Source: Bacteroidales bacterium (GTDB lineage Bacteria > Bacteroidota > Bacteroidia > Bacteroidales > GCA-2748055). Taken from it: a stretch of 36,131 nt of DNA. Below are positions 19,019 to 26,151 of the stretch, in pieces. The stretch is from the NCBI GenBank assembly GCA_021738565.1, contig JAIPBT010000042.1:1-36131 (forward strand), given 5' to 3'. Below the pieces are notes generated by a model. It saw only the letters and a list, made by a program, of their open reading frames with translations, did no database searches and had not been told where the DNA came from. A program made the translations under genes and the position numbers. The stretch's first letter is position 1. Every line of letters begins with the position of its first letter.

Positions 19019-19616
19019 AGTCAACCATATTACAGGAATACTGCTGGCCGGTGGAAAAAGCACCCGGATGGGAACTGATAAAGGTACAATAGATACCGGT
19101 GATAAGAAACTATTTCAATACCCCCTGAAATTACTGGAAGCAACATGCGATGAAATACTTATCAGCACCTGCAGAACCAGTCAGGATTACAAGCATTATG
19201 AACAGGTTTGCGATGAGATCTACGGGATTGGTCCGCTCGGTGGAATATACACCTGCTTAAAAAGATCCGCTTCAGATATCAACATCGTACTTTCGTACGA
19301 CATGCCCATGCTAACGCAATCCCTGATCATTGATCTGCTTGGATATTCCGATGCATATGAACTTGTACTCCCGGCCCTTGAAAAAAAGGATCCCGAACCA
19401 TTGTGCGGGATATACAACAAAAGCCTTACCGGATCTATTGAAAAAATTATTTCCGGGGGAGCATATGCGGTACATAAATTGATCCCCATGGTAAAGACCA
19501 GGATATTAACAATTACAGCATCAAAAGATTATTTTCATCCTGACCTCTTTATGAATGTCAACAGTCCGGCCGATCTTGAATACTACTTCAAAGTTAAGGA
19601 TCGCTTACAACCCTGA
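19008..19616 (+). CDS. mobA: Molybdenum cofactor guanylyltransferase (MobA)
   Basis: A 202-residue protein from the ATG at 19008, which overlaps the stop of the previous gene (ATGACACATAA). An earlier in-frame ATG at 18960 would only add residues that run through the upstream gene. The nucleotide-binding signature LAGGKSTRMGTDKG lies near the N-terminus, followed by GPLGGIYTCL and SYDMPMLTQ (the usual CDMP segment with Tyr in place of Cys). MobA transfers GMP from GTP to molybdopterin, giving the guanine dinucleotide cofactor (MGD) used by DMSO-reductase-family enzymes. Such an enzyme is encoded 1 kb downstream (20615), so this gene probably supports it. The NTP_transf_3 fold is certain; substrate specificity rests on the motifs and the neighbour. 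Confidence 0.88.
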   Translation: MTHKVNHITGILLAGGKSTRMGTDKGTIDTGDKKLFQYPLKLLEATCDEILISTCRTSQDYKHYEQVCDEIYGIGPLGGIYTCLKRSASDINIVLSYDMPMLTQSLIIDLLGYSDAYELVLPALEKKDPEPLCGIYNKSLTGSIEKIISGGAYAVHKLIPMVKTRILTITASKDYFHPDLFMNVNSPADLEYYFKVKDRLQP

Positions 19617-19797
19617 CACCACAATTTTAAATAGTGTCTGTCCATAAATGACCCGAAATTCGAAATTCGCGCTGGCCCCTGGCCTTAATTGTGTTGCGGT
19701 GATGCAGTGCAGCCTCCGCCGAGGCTACGGCTGCCAGAGGATGCGGTGATGCGGTATTTTAAATACTATCCAGCCAATTCCGTTGATCATATACTGA

Positions 19798-20004
19798 CTC
19801 ACTGTCTCACTGTCTCACTGTCTCACTGTCTCACTGTCTCACTGTCTCACTGTCTCACTGTCTCACTGTCTCACCGTCTCACCGTCTCACCGTCTCACCG
19901 TCTCACCGTCTCACTGTCTCACTGTCTCACCGTCTCACCGTCTCACCGTCTCACCGTCTCACAGTCTCACCGTCTCACCGTCTCACTGTCTCACTGTCTC
20001 ACCG
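19798..20004. repeat. Tandem array of 25 copies of an 8-bp unit (CTCACTGT / CTCACCGT)
   Basis: Exact head-to-tail 8-mers start at 19798 and run to 19997, followed by a partial copy (CTCACCG) to 20004. Only position 6 varies. In order: 9 copies with T, 5 with C, 2 with T, 4 with C, 1 with A, 2 with C, 2 with T. The array is long and nearly perfect, so the copy number is expected to vary between strains. It reads open in one frame only because 24 bp encodes the octapeptide SHCLTVSL or a close variant; I do not regard it as coding. Confidence 0.95.
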
Positions 20005-20039
20005 CCGTAGTTAAACGAAGGCGGTCAGGAACCGGTCTT

Positions 20040-20170
20040 TATTGTTAGGAACCGATCTCGACAAGCTCGATCTTCCCACCTCACAACCCAACCCGCCGGT
20101 TCCCGAGCGAAGCGTTGCACTGAGCGGAGCGCTGTACTGAAGCGTAGTCGAAGTGCCGCAGTGTCGAGGG
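20040..20170. repeat. GC-rich intergenic repeat with short inverted motifs
   Basis: The stretch contains AGGAACCG twice, TCTCGACAAGCTCGA, CGAGCGAAGCG, CACTGAGCGGAGCG and GAAGCGTAGTCGAAGTG. Together these resemble the palindromic REP-like spacer elements common in environmental bacterial genomes. No coding signal was seen. Confidence 0.4.
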
Positions 20171-20224
20171 ATTGCTCGTTATTGAAATGTGTTAATAATA
20201 AAGTGAATACAAATCGCAAACTAT

Positions 20225-20262
20225 GATATATATATTTATTTAGCTATATAAATATATATATC
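20225..20262. repeat. Perfect AT-rich inverted repeat (15-bp arms, 8-nt loop)
   Basis: GATATATATATTTAT (20225-20239) is the exact reverse complement of ATAAATATATATATC (20248-20262), with an 8-nt spacer TTAGCTAT. No poly-T tract follows, so it is not a typical intrinsic terminator. It could be a cruciform-forming or protein-binding site upstream of the sulfur operon. Confidence 0.7.
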
Positions 20263-20333
20263 TGAATTATGCTTACTGATGTACTTTATTTTAGACCAGT
20301 GCCATTTTAAAAGTGATTTCACTCTCCCTTGCT

Positions 20334-20359
20334 CCCCCTCTCCTCATAGAGAGGCCGGG
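20334..20359. repeat. CT/AG hairpin element
   Basis: CCTCTC (20337-20342) pairs with GAGAGG (20349-20354) around the loop CTCATA. Flanking CCC and GGG can extend the stem across a 2-nt bulge. It is followed by GGGTGAGG. It looks like a dispersed intergenic repeat; a role as terminator is possible but no T-run follows. Confidence 0.45.
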
Positions 20360-20531
20360 GGGTGAGGAACACCTGAATAAATGGAAAGGAAACAGCTCAG
20401 GCAGCTGATGAAATAAGGTTCAGGGCAGCTCCTCAGCCATTGATCAATTTTTACTATTTATTTCTGTTTTAAATTAGCCTTTTATGCAGAACGATATGGA
20501 CTTTCATATATATCTATAATTCTAAATATGT

Positions 20532-20539
20532 TAATTTTG
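20532..20539 (+). promoter_or_regulatory. Possible Bacteroidota -7 element for the sulfur operon
   Basis: TAATTTTG matches the Bacteroidota consensus TAnnTTTG and lies 75 bases before the ATG at 20615, in an AT-rich region. No TTTG -33 element is present at the expected 19-21-base spacing, so this is only a candidate. Confidence 0.25.
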
Positions 20540-20614
20540 ATTCTACTTTTCATCAGTGTTCTTTTCCTTGATTACTGGAATAAATAATCGCAACAACGAT
20601 TTATATTTTTACTT

Positions 20615-22849
20615 ATGGCAACACGCAGGGATTTTATTAGAATTTCCGGGCTGGGGCTGGGTGGTTTGGCAGCAAGCACCACCAGTTATGGATTTTACAA
20701 GCAATTGTCAAAATCAGATCTTAAGCCCTCCGAACTCAAAATTGACACAACACGAACGCCGACCTATTGCGAGGTATGCTTCTGGAAGTGCGCCGGCTGG
20801 GTCTACAAGAATGAGGAAGGAAATATCTGGAAAGTCATCGGCAATGATGAAGACCAGCACAGCAATGGAAGACTTTGTCCGAGAGGAACGGGAGGCCCCG
20901 GAATGTACTACGACCAGGACCGGCTGAAAACACCGCTGATCAGGACCGAGGAAAGGGGAAAACAAACCTTCAGGGAGGCAAGCTGGGACGAAGCGCTGGA
21001 CCATATTGCCGACAGAATGAAAAGTATTGCAGGGGAGTTTGGACCTGAATGTTTTGCATTGCTTACCCATGGGTCCGGGGGTAAATATTTTGGCAACCTG
21101 ATCCAGGCCTTCGGCTCCTCCAGTATTGCTGCCCCCTCCTACGCGCAGTGCCGCGGACCGCGTGAAGTGGCCTTCCAGACTACATTCGGAGAAGGAGTGG
21201 GAAGTCCTGAAAGAATAGACATCAGGGATACCAGGTGCCTGGTCTTGATAGGCTCCCACCTTGGAGAGAACATGCACAACGGCCAGGTACAGGAAATGTC
21301 GGATGCCATAGACAAAGGTGCATCCATCATCACAGTCGACCCGCGCTTCAGTATAGCCGCGAGCAAATCAAAGTACTGGCTTCCCATCAAACCGGCCACT
21401 GATATTGCCCTGCTATTGGCCTGGATACATGTATTGATATATGAAGAATCTTATGACGAAGAATACATTGAGAAATATACCTATGGCTTTGAGCAGCTGA
21501 AAGCACACGTGAAGAACATGACCCCGGAATGGGCCTATGGCATTACCACCATTGAACCGGAACTGATCAGAAAGTCAGCAAAAGAAATGGCCGATGCCTC
21601 ACCAGCAGTGATCATACATCCCGGACGGCATGTTACCTGGTATGGAGATGACACGCAACGGGAAAGGGCCATAGCCATATTGAATGCCCTGATGGGATCC
21701 TGGGGAAGAAGGGGAGGCTATTATGTGCCCGAACAGGTGGATGTCCCCTCCTGGCCACACCCACCCTATCCAACCCCTTCAAGAACCTGGAAAGATGCTT
21801 TCCCTGACCAGTATAACCTGGCATACGAAACCCTTGCTTCCGGTATCTGTGATGCCACGATTCCCACGATCAGTAAAGCATGCAATTTCAAAGGGTGGAT
21901 CGTTAACGGAACCAACCTTTTAAAGACGATACCCGACCGTGAAAAAGTGATCGAAGCGATACAGAACCTGGAGCTCATGGTGGTGGTGGATACCATGCCC
22001 ATGGAGATCACAGGATGGGCCGATGTTGTACTTCCAGAATGTACCTATCTTGAAAGGTACGACAGCATCCGGGTAAGTCCGCACAGGAAACCTGCGGTTG
22101 CTTTACGCATGCCTGCAACAGAACCACTGTACGATTCCAAACCAGCCTACTGGATGGCAAAGGAGCTTTCAAAAAGGCTTGGTCTGGAAGACTATTTCAG
22201 CTGGAATTCCATCGAGGAAATGCTCGATTGGCAATTCAACAAGATCGGAACATCCCTGGAGGAGATGAAACGTATCGGGGTGAAGACCTTTGAACGCAGC
22301 TACGATGACCTCTATTACTACCCCGACCAGGAGGTGGAATTCTATACCAATTCCGGGAAGATTGAATTGTACAGTACCGACCTGGCAGCGGAGGGATTTG
22401 ATCCCATTCCGGTTTATACTCCCCATGAGGAGCCCCCGGAAGGATTCTACCGTTTGAATTACGGACGTGCACCAGCGCATACGTTCAGCCGTACGGCCAA
22501 CAATCCGAACCTGACCGATATTATGGAAGAGAATACGGTGTGGATCAATCCAAAAGTTGCCAGGATATGGGGAATCGACAACGGACAATACATCTACCTG
22601 GAGAATCAGGACGGGGTCAGATCGACCTTCCCGATCAAAACAAGGGTTACAGAAAGGATTCGCTGGGACAGTGTTTTCATGGTTCATGGCTTTGGCCACA
22701 ACAACAAAAAGCTTTCCAGGGCATATGGCAAAGGCGCAAGCGATTCTGAGTTGATTACCAGGGTACATACTGATCCAATCATGGGAGGTACCGGAATGAG
22801 GGGGAATTTTGTAACATTCAAGTTTGAACCAGCTAAAAACGACGTATAG
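20615..22849 (+). CDS. Tat-exported molybdopterin oxidoreductase, polysulfide/thiosulfate reductase (PsrA/PhsA)-like catalytic subunit
   Basis: A 744-residue protein of the DMSO-reductase superfamily. The N-terminus MATRRDFIRISGLGLGG is a twin-arginine signal, so the enzyme folds in the cytoplasm with its cofactor and acts outside the inner membrane. C52-x2-C55-x3-C59-x28-C88 (CEVCFWKC...GRLCPRG) binds one [4Fe-4S] cluster. C179 in SYAQCRGPR sits where the Mo-ligating cysteine of PsrA/PhsA-type enzymes is found. The MGD-binding segments follow (LVLIGSHLGENMHNG, ITVDPRFS, IVNGTNLLKTIPD, VVDTMPMEITGWADVVLPE). The ferredoxin subunit, NrfD anchor and sulfur-transport genes downstream make polysulfide, thiosulfate or sulfur the likeliest substrate, but tetrathionate or arsenate cannot be excluded from sequence alone. 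The ATG at 20615 is the start that gives the Tat motif. Confidence 0.9.
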   Translation: MATRRDFIRISGLGLGGLAASTTSYGFYKQLSKSDLKPSELKIDTTRTPTYCEVCFWKCAGWVYKNEEGNIWKVIGNDEDQHSNGRLCPRGTGGPGMYYDQDRLKTPLIRTEERGKQTFREASWDEALDHIADRMKSIAGEFGPECFALLTHGSGGKYFGNLIQAFGSSSIAAPSYAQCRGPREVAFQTTFGEGVGSPERIDIRDTRCLVLIGSHLGENMHNGQVQEMSDAIDKGASIITVDPRFSIAASKSKYWLPIKPATDIALLLAWIHVLIYEESYDEEYIEKYTYGFEQLKAHVKNMTPEWAYGITTIEPELIRKSAKEMADASPAVIIHPGRHVTWYGDDTQRERAIAILNALMGSWGRRGGYYVPEQVDVPSWPHPPYPTPSRTWKDAFPDQYNLAYETLASGICDATIPTISKACNFKGWIVNGTNLLKTIPDREKVIEAIQNLELMVVVDTMPMEITGWADVVLPECTYLERYDSIRVSPHRKPAVALRMPATEPLYDSKPAYWMAKELSKRLGLEDYFSWNSIEEMLDWQFNKIGTSLEEMKRIGVKTFERSYDDLYYYPDQEVEFYTNSGKIELYSTDLAAEGFDPIPVYTPHEEPPEGFYRLNYGRAPAHTFSRTANNPNLTDIMEENTVWINPKVARIWGIDNGQYIYLENQDGVRSTFPIKTRVTERIRWDSVFMVHGFGHNNKKLSRAYGKGASDSELITRVHTDPIMGGTGMRGNFVTFKFEPAKNDV

Positions 22850-22851
22850 CA

Positions 22852-23385
22852 ATGAGATATGCAATGGCAATTGATACGCGTAAGTGCGTTGGATGCAGCG
22901 ACTGTGTGGTTGCATGTCAGACAGAAAACAACGTTCCGATCGGTTTCTGTCGCGACTGGGTAGTGGAAGTGATGGACGGAAGCTATCCACAGCTTGAGAT
23001 CGAGATAAGGTCTGAACGTTGCAACCACTGCGCCAATTCTCCCTGTGTCAGGTGCTGCCCCACCGGTGCCAGTCATTATTCAGATGGTGGAATTGTGCTG
23101 GTAACCGAAAACAAATGCATCGGGTGCGGAGCATGTATCGCTTCCTGTCCGTACGATGCAAGGTATTCACATCCGGAAGGCTATGTTGATAAATGCACTT
23201 TCTGTATCCACAGGATACAAAAAGGGCTGGAACCTGCATGCGTTGCCGCATGTCCGACCAAATGCATGTATTTCGGGGACATGGATGATCCCAACAGCAA
23301 TGTTTCAAAAATTTTGAAAGTCAGAAAATACAAAACACTGATACCAGAAGCAGGAACCGATCCTCAACTGTATTTCCTTATTTAA
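22852..23385 (+). CDS. Four-cluster ferredoxin subunit of the molybdoenzyme (PsrB/NrfC-like)
   Basis: A 177-residue electron-transfer subunit. Four cysteine groups each fit a [4Fe-4S] cluster: C12/C15/C18/C22 (CVGCSDCVVAC), C57/C60/C65/C69 (CNHCANSPCVRCC), C89/C92/C95/C99 (CIGCGACIASC) and C115/C118/C130/C134 (CTFC...CVAAC). By family rule the cluster-binding groups pair across the protein. It should pass electrons between the NrfD-type membrane subunit and the molybdenum subunit. The start is 2 bases after the stop of the catalytic subunit gene, so the two are translated from one message. No Tat signal is present, as expected for a subunit co-exported with its catalytic partner. Confidence 0.93.
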   Translation: MRYAMAIDTRKCVGCSDCVVACQTENNVPIGFCRDWVVEVMDGSYPQLEIEIRSERCNHCANSPCVRCCPTGASHYSDGGIVLVTENKCIGCGACIASCPYDARYSHPEGYVDKCTFCIHRIQKGLEPACVAACPTKCMYFGDMDDPNSNVSKILKVRKYKTLIPEAGTDPQLYFLI

Positions 23386-23396
23386 AGAAATAAAAT

Positions 23397-24338
23397 ATGA
23401 GAGAAGAAATCATTGTAAGCGGCAGGGAAAATCCATTTATAGATCCGCATCTGCACATCTGGCACTGGCAGATCCCTCTTTACTTATTCATCGGCGGACT
23501 CGCGGCAGGAATTTTGTTTTTCGCCGCCCTCTATACAATTAACGGCAAAGAGAAATTGTATGAAACAGCTGTTAAAAAGGCACCCCTGATCGTTCCTTTT
23601 CTGCTGATCATCGGACTAATGGCATTGCTGGCTGATCTGAAACACAAGGCTTTTTTCTGGAGACTCTATACAACGATCCGGATTGAATCCCCCATGTCAT
23701 GGGGCGCCTGGGTGCTAATGATCGTTACCCCGCTCTCCTTTATCTGGGCAGCCATCCATGTGCGGGAAGTTTTTCCAAAGTGGGACTGGAAATACAAATG
23801 GATTAAGGACCTTGAAGGATTTTTCATCAAACATAAAATCACACTGGCATGGATCATGGTCATATCTTCAGTGATCCTGGGTGTGTATACAGGGATACTT
23901 TTTTCAGCATTCAATGCACGTCCTCTCTGGAATACATCCATACTCGGACCACTGTTCCTTACCTCGGGAATGTCGGCCGGCGCCGCAGTGATCATGCTTA
24001 TGTCAGGGAATCACAATGAAAGAACTCTTTTTTCCAAAATAGACATTGGCATTATTGCTGTTGAGATGTTCCTCATTGTGCACATGTTCATGGGATTCCT
24101 GGCCAGCACACAGGTTCAGATCGATGCAGCAAGGCTTTTCCTGGGAGGTCCCTACACAGCATCATTCTGGATCTTTGTTGTCATTCTCGGCATGATCGTT
24201 CCGATGGTGCTTGAAGCACTTGAACTGCGTAAATTCAAGGTACCTGTTATCATTCCTGCTGTCCTGGTATTGTTCGGAAGCCTGATGATGCGATTCCTGA
24301 TCGCATTTGCCGGTCAGGAAAGCCGGTGGCTGTATTAA
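23397..24338 (+). CDS. NrfD/PsrC-family membrane anchor and quinone-interacting subunit
   Basis: A 313-residue polytopic protein with about eight to nine hydrophobic helices, matching the length of NrfD/PsrC proteins. Family features include IPLYLFIGGLAAGILFFAAL near the start, ESPMSWGAW in the middle and the PLWNTSILGPLFLTSGMSAG segment. It exchanges electrons with the quinone pool and ties the two-subunit reductase to the membrane. It starts 11 bases after the ferredoxin gene, completing a three-subunit complex of the Psr/Phs/Soe kind. The direction of electron flow (sulfur reduction or sulfur-compound oxidation) cannot be told from the sequence. Confidence 0.92.
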   Translation: MREEIIVSGRENPFIDPHLHIWHWQIPLYLFIGGLAAGILFFAALYTINGKEKLYETAVKKAPLIVPFLLIIGLMALLADLKHKAFFWRLYTTIRIESPMSWGAWVLMIVTPLSFIWAAIHVREVFPKWDWKYKWIKDLEGFFIKHKITLAWIMVISSVILGVYTGILFSAFNARPLWNTSILGPLFLTSGMSAGAAVIMLMSGNHNERTLFSKIDIGIIAVEMFLIVHMFMGFLASTQVQIDAARLFLGGPYTASFWIFVVILGMIVPMVLEALELRKFKVPVIIPAVLVLFGSLMMRFLIAFAGQESRWLY

Positions 24339-24367
24339 ATAATCAAAGAATCTTTAAATAAGACATC

Positions 24368-24898
24368 ATGAATAAAAACCTCAAACAAAAAACAAAGTAC
24401 ATCAATCCTTACCTTGGAGGAGTGCTGCTGGGATTGGTACTTATCGCAGCAAACTTTATATCCGGAAGAGGATTGGGAGCAAGTGGAGCAGCAAAAAGTG
24501 CTGTTGTTGCAACTGTAGAAACTATGGCGCCAACGCATACAGAAAATGCTGCATTTTACAGCGAATACAATGAATCTCATCCCAACGGGCCCCTCAAATC
24601 CTGGCTGGTATTCCAGATGCTTGGTTTGATCGTTGGCGCTTTTCTGTCAGGTATAATTTTCAGGAGGCTGACTTTCAAGGTGGAGCACTCACCAAAGATC
24701 ACTTCTAAAAGAAGGATCATCCTGGCAATCATCGGAGGCGTTTTATTCGGCTTTGGCTCGCAACTTGGGCGAGGATGTACCAGCGGTTCCGCACTTAGCG
24801 GTATGGCTGTACTCTCCTACGGCGGATTCCTCTCCATGGCATTTATTTTTGGTACTGCCTTTGCCCTTGCATATTTTTTCAGAAAAAACTGGATCTAA
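24368..24898 (+). CDS. YeeE/YedE-family sulfur transporter, N-terminal half-type protein
   Basis: A 176-residue membrane protein. Helices lie at about 17-33, 79-98, 117-133 and 148-170. The signature FGFGSQLGRGCTSGSALSG (C137) matches the YeeE/YedE sulfur-transport motif, in which a membrane cysteine contacts thiosulfate sulfur. A larger hydrophilic stretch after helix 1 (residues 50-78) is likely extracytoplasmic. Family members such as TsuA are one chain of about 350 residues, and here the two halves are separate genes, as in many Bacteroidota and Gammaproteobacteria. It lies 29 bases after the NrfD gene. Confidence 0.88.
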   Translation: MNKNLKQKTKYINPYLGGVLLGLVLIAANFISGRGLGASGAAKSAVVATVETMAPTHTENAAFYSEYNESHPNGPLKSWLVFQMLGLIVGAFLSGIIFRRLTFKVEHSPKITSKRRIILAIIGGVLFGFGSQLGRGCTSGSALSGMAVLSYGGFLSMAFIFGTAFALAYFFRKNWI

Positions 24899-24917
24899 CA
24901 ATATAAAATATTTTGAT

Positions 24918-25508
24918 ATGGGACCTTTGATCAGCAGCGGTGTAATAACCCAGAATACCAATTTTTTCCTGGCTTTTTTAATAGGTATAGGATTTGGATT
25001 CATCCTTGAAGCCAGCGGATTTTCATCAAGCAGGAAACTTGTGGGCGTTTTTTATGGATACGACACAGTCGTGCTAAAAGTTTTCTTTACAGCAGCAATC
25101 ACAGGCATGGTGGGGCTGCTGTTCCTGAGTCTTTTTAACTGGATCGACCTGGACCTGGTCTATATCAATCCCACCTACCTCTACTCCTCCATCGCAGGAG
25201 GGATCATCATGGGCGCAGGTTTTATTATCGGGGGATTCTGTCCCGGCACTGGCTTTTGTGCCGCATCGATCGGTAAGATAGATGCCATGTTCTTCATTGT
25301 CGGACTGTTTGCAGGAATTCTTATCTTTGCAGAAGTTTATCCGCTTATTGAAGGTTTCTTTAAGGCAAAATACCTCGGGATCCCTACTTTAAGTGAAATA
25401 CTGGGAATTAAAGACGGACTGGTCTCTCTTGGCGTAATTGTTGTAGCAATGATCATGTTCTGGATCGGAGAATGGGCCGAGAAGAAATTCCCGCAAAAAG
25501 AGTATTAA
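24918..25508 (+). CDS. YeeE/YedE-family sulfur transporter, second half-type protein
   Basis: A 196-residue membrane protein. The frame is open upstream to 24753, inside the previous gene, but the ATG at 24918 lies just after that gene's stop and gives the normal start MGPLISSGVITQNTNFFLAFLIGIGFGFILE. Conserved segments are FGFILEASGFSSSRKLVGVFYGYD and GAGFIIGGFCPGTGFCAASIGKIDA, with C108 and C114. Four to five helices are visible. With the upstream half it should form a channel-like importer for thiosulfate or a similar sulfane-sulfur compound. It is followed 19 bases later by the rhodanese-fold gene. Confidence 0.88.
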   Translation: MGPLISSGVITQNTNFFLAFLIGIGFGFILEASGFSSSRKLVGVFYGYDTVVLKVFFTAAITGMVGLLFLSLFNWIDLDLVYINPTYLYSSIAGGIIMGAGFIIGGFCPGTGFCAASIGKIDAMFFIVGLFAGILIFAEVYPLIEGFFKAKYLGIPTLSEILGIKDGLVSLGVIVVAMIMFWIGEWAEKKFPQKEY

Positions 25509-25527
25509 AATTAAATCTGAACAAATT

Positions 25528-26151
25528 ATGAAAGCACTGCATTATCTTGCGATCGTATTTCTCACACTGGGGTTTGTAATTGCGGCTATTCCCCAAAATA
25601 CCACACACCCCTACAAACTGAATCCGGAAGAACTGCTTGAACAGGTGAACAGCGGAATGCAATATTTTTCCCCGGATGTAATTGCCGATATGATCATCAA
25701 CGAAGATCCTTCCTTTCTCCTGATCGATGTAAGGGCACAGGATGAGTACGAGAAATTCCATCTTCCGGGAGCCGTCAACATACCACTTTCGGACCTGCTT
25801 GCTGAGCAATGGAGACCCTATCTGAACCAGGATATTCGCCATAATATTTTCTACTCCAACAGCACAGTGAAGGCAAATGAAGCATGGATGCTGACGGTGC
25901 AACTGGGCTACAAGAACAATTATGTAATGCAAGGTGGCATGAACTACTGGGCTGAAACCATTATGAATCCTGAAGCTCCGGAAATGACGAGTCCTGACGA
26001 AGAAATTGCAAAATACAATTTCAGGAAAGGTGCAGGGATGAAACTTGGCGGATCAGTCGAAACGGAATTACAGCAAACCAAACAAACGGCTCCGGCATTG
26101 CCCAAAATAGCGCCCAAACCCAATAAAAAAAGGGTACAGGGAGGTTGTTGA
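25528..26151 (+). CDS. Rhodanese-fold protein without active-site Cys; lone cysteine at C-terminal Gly-Gly-Cys
   Basis: A 207-residue protein with an N-terminal hydrophobic segment (MKALHYLAIVFLTLGFVIAAIPQ) that is a signal peptide or membrane anchor. A rhodanese domain spans about 45-148, with FLLIDVRAQDEYEKFHLPGAVNIPL (CH2A region), FYSNSTVKANEAW and VMQGGMNYW. In active rhodaneses the FY-x position (here S110) is the sulfur-accepting Cys; here it is Ser, so ordinary persulfide chemistry at that site is not expected. The last 40 residues are a Pro/Lys-rich tail ending KKRVQGGC, and C207 is the only cysteine of the protein. I infer that this end cysteine could carry sulfur on a flexible arm for the reductase or the YeeE/YedE channel. 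Its stop overlaps the next start by one base. Confidence 0.85.
   Translation: MKALHYLAIVFLTLGFVIAAIPQNTTHPYKLNPEELLEQVNSGMQYFSPDVIADMIINEDPSFLLIDVRAQDEYEKFHLPGAVNIPLSDLLAEQWRPYLNQDIRHNIFYSNSTVKANEAWMLTVQLGYKNNYVMQGGMNYWAETIMNPEAPEMTSPDEEIAKYNFRKGAGMKLGGSVETELQQTKQTAPALPKIAPKPNKKRVQGGC

Larger units (their letters stand above)
19617..20614. other. 1-kb intergenic spacer packed with repeats
   Basis: No credible gene is seen. From left to right it holds the 8-bp tandem array (19798-20004), a GC-rich stretch with short inverted motifs (TCTCGACAAGCTCGA and related GCGTAGTCGAAGTG, about 20040-20170), a perfect AT palindrome (20225-20262), a CT/AG-rich hairpin (20334-20359) and an AT-rich leader that may carry the promoter of the sulfur operon. 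No clear rho-independent terminator follows mobA. Confidence 0.65.

Noticed and set aside
19798-20004. CRISPR array
   Set aside because: The 8-bp units are contiguous, with no spacers, and no cas genes are nearby.
19689-20048. A 119-codon forward reading frame with repeated LTVSLSHC
   Set aside because: It is the product of the 8-bp tandem array read in triplets (24 bp gives 8 residues). It has no plausible domain or start context.
20263-20614. Moco riboswitch upstream of the molybdoenzyme
   Set aside because: I could not find a conserved multi-helix structure; the leader is AT-rich with only small hairpins.
22169-22990. 273-codon reverse frame over the molybdoenzyme gene
   Set aside because: It is antisense to strongly conserved coding sequence (catalytic subunit C-terminus and first ferredoxin cluster), and its translation shows no recognisable fold.
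24753-24917. Longer N-terminus for the second YeeE/YedE gene
   Set aside because: The extra 55 residues overlap the first YeeE/YedE gene in another frame and look non-natural; the ATG at 24918 directly after that gene's stop fits better.
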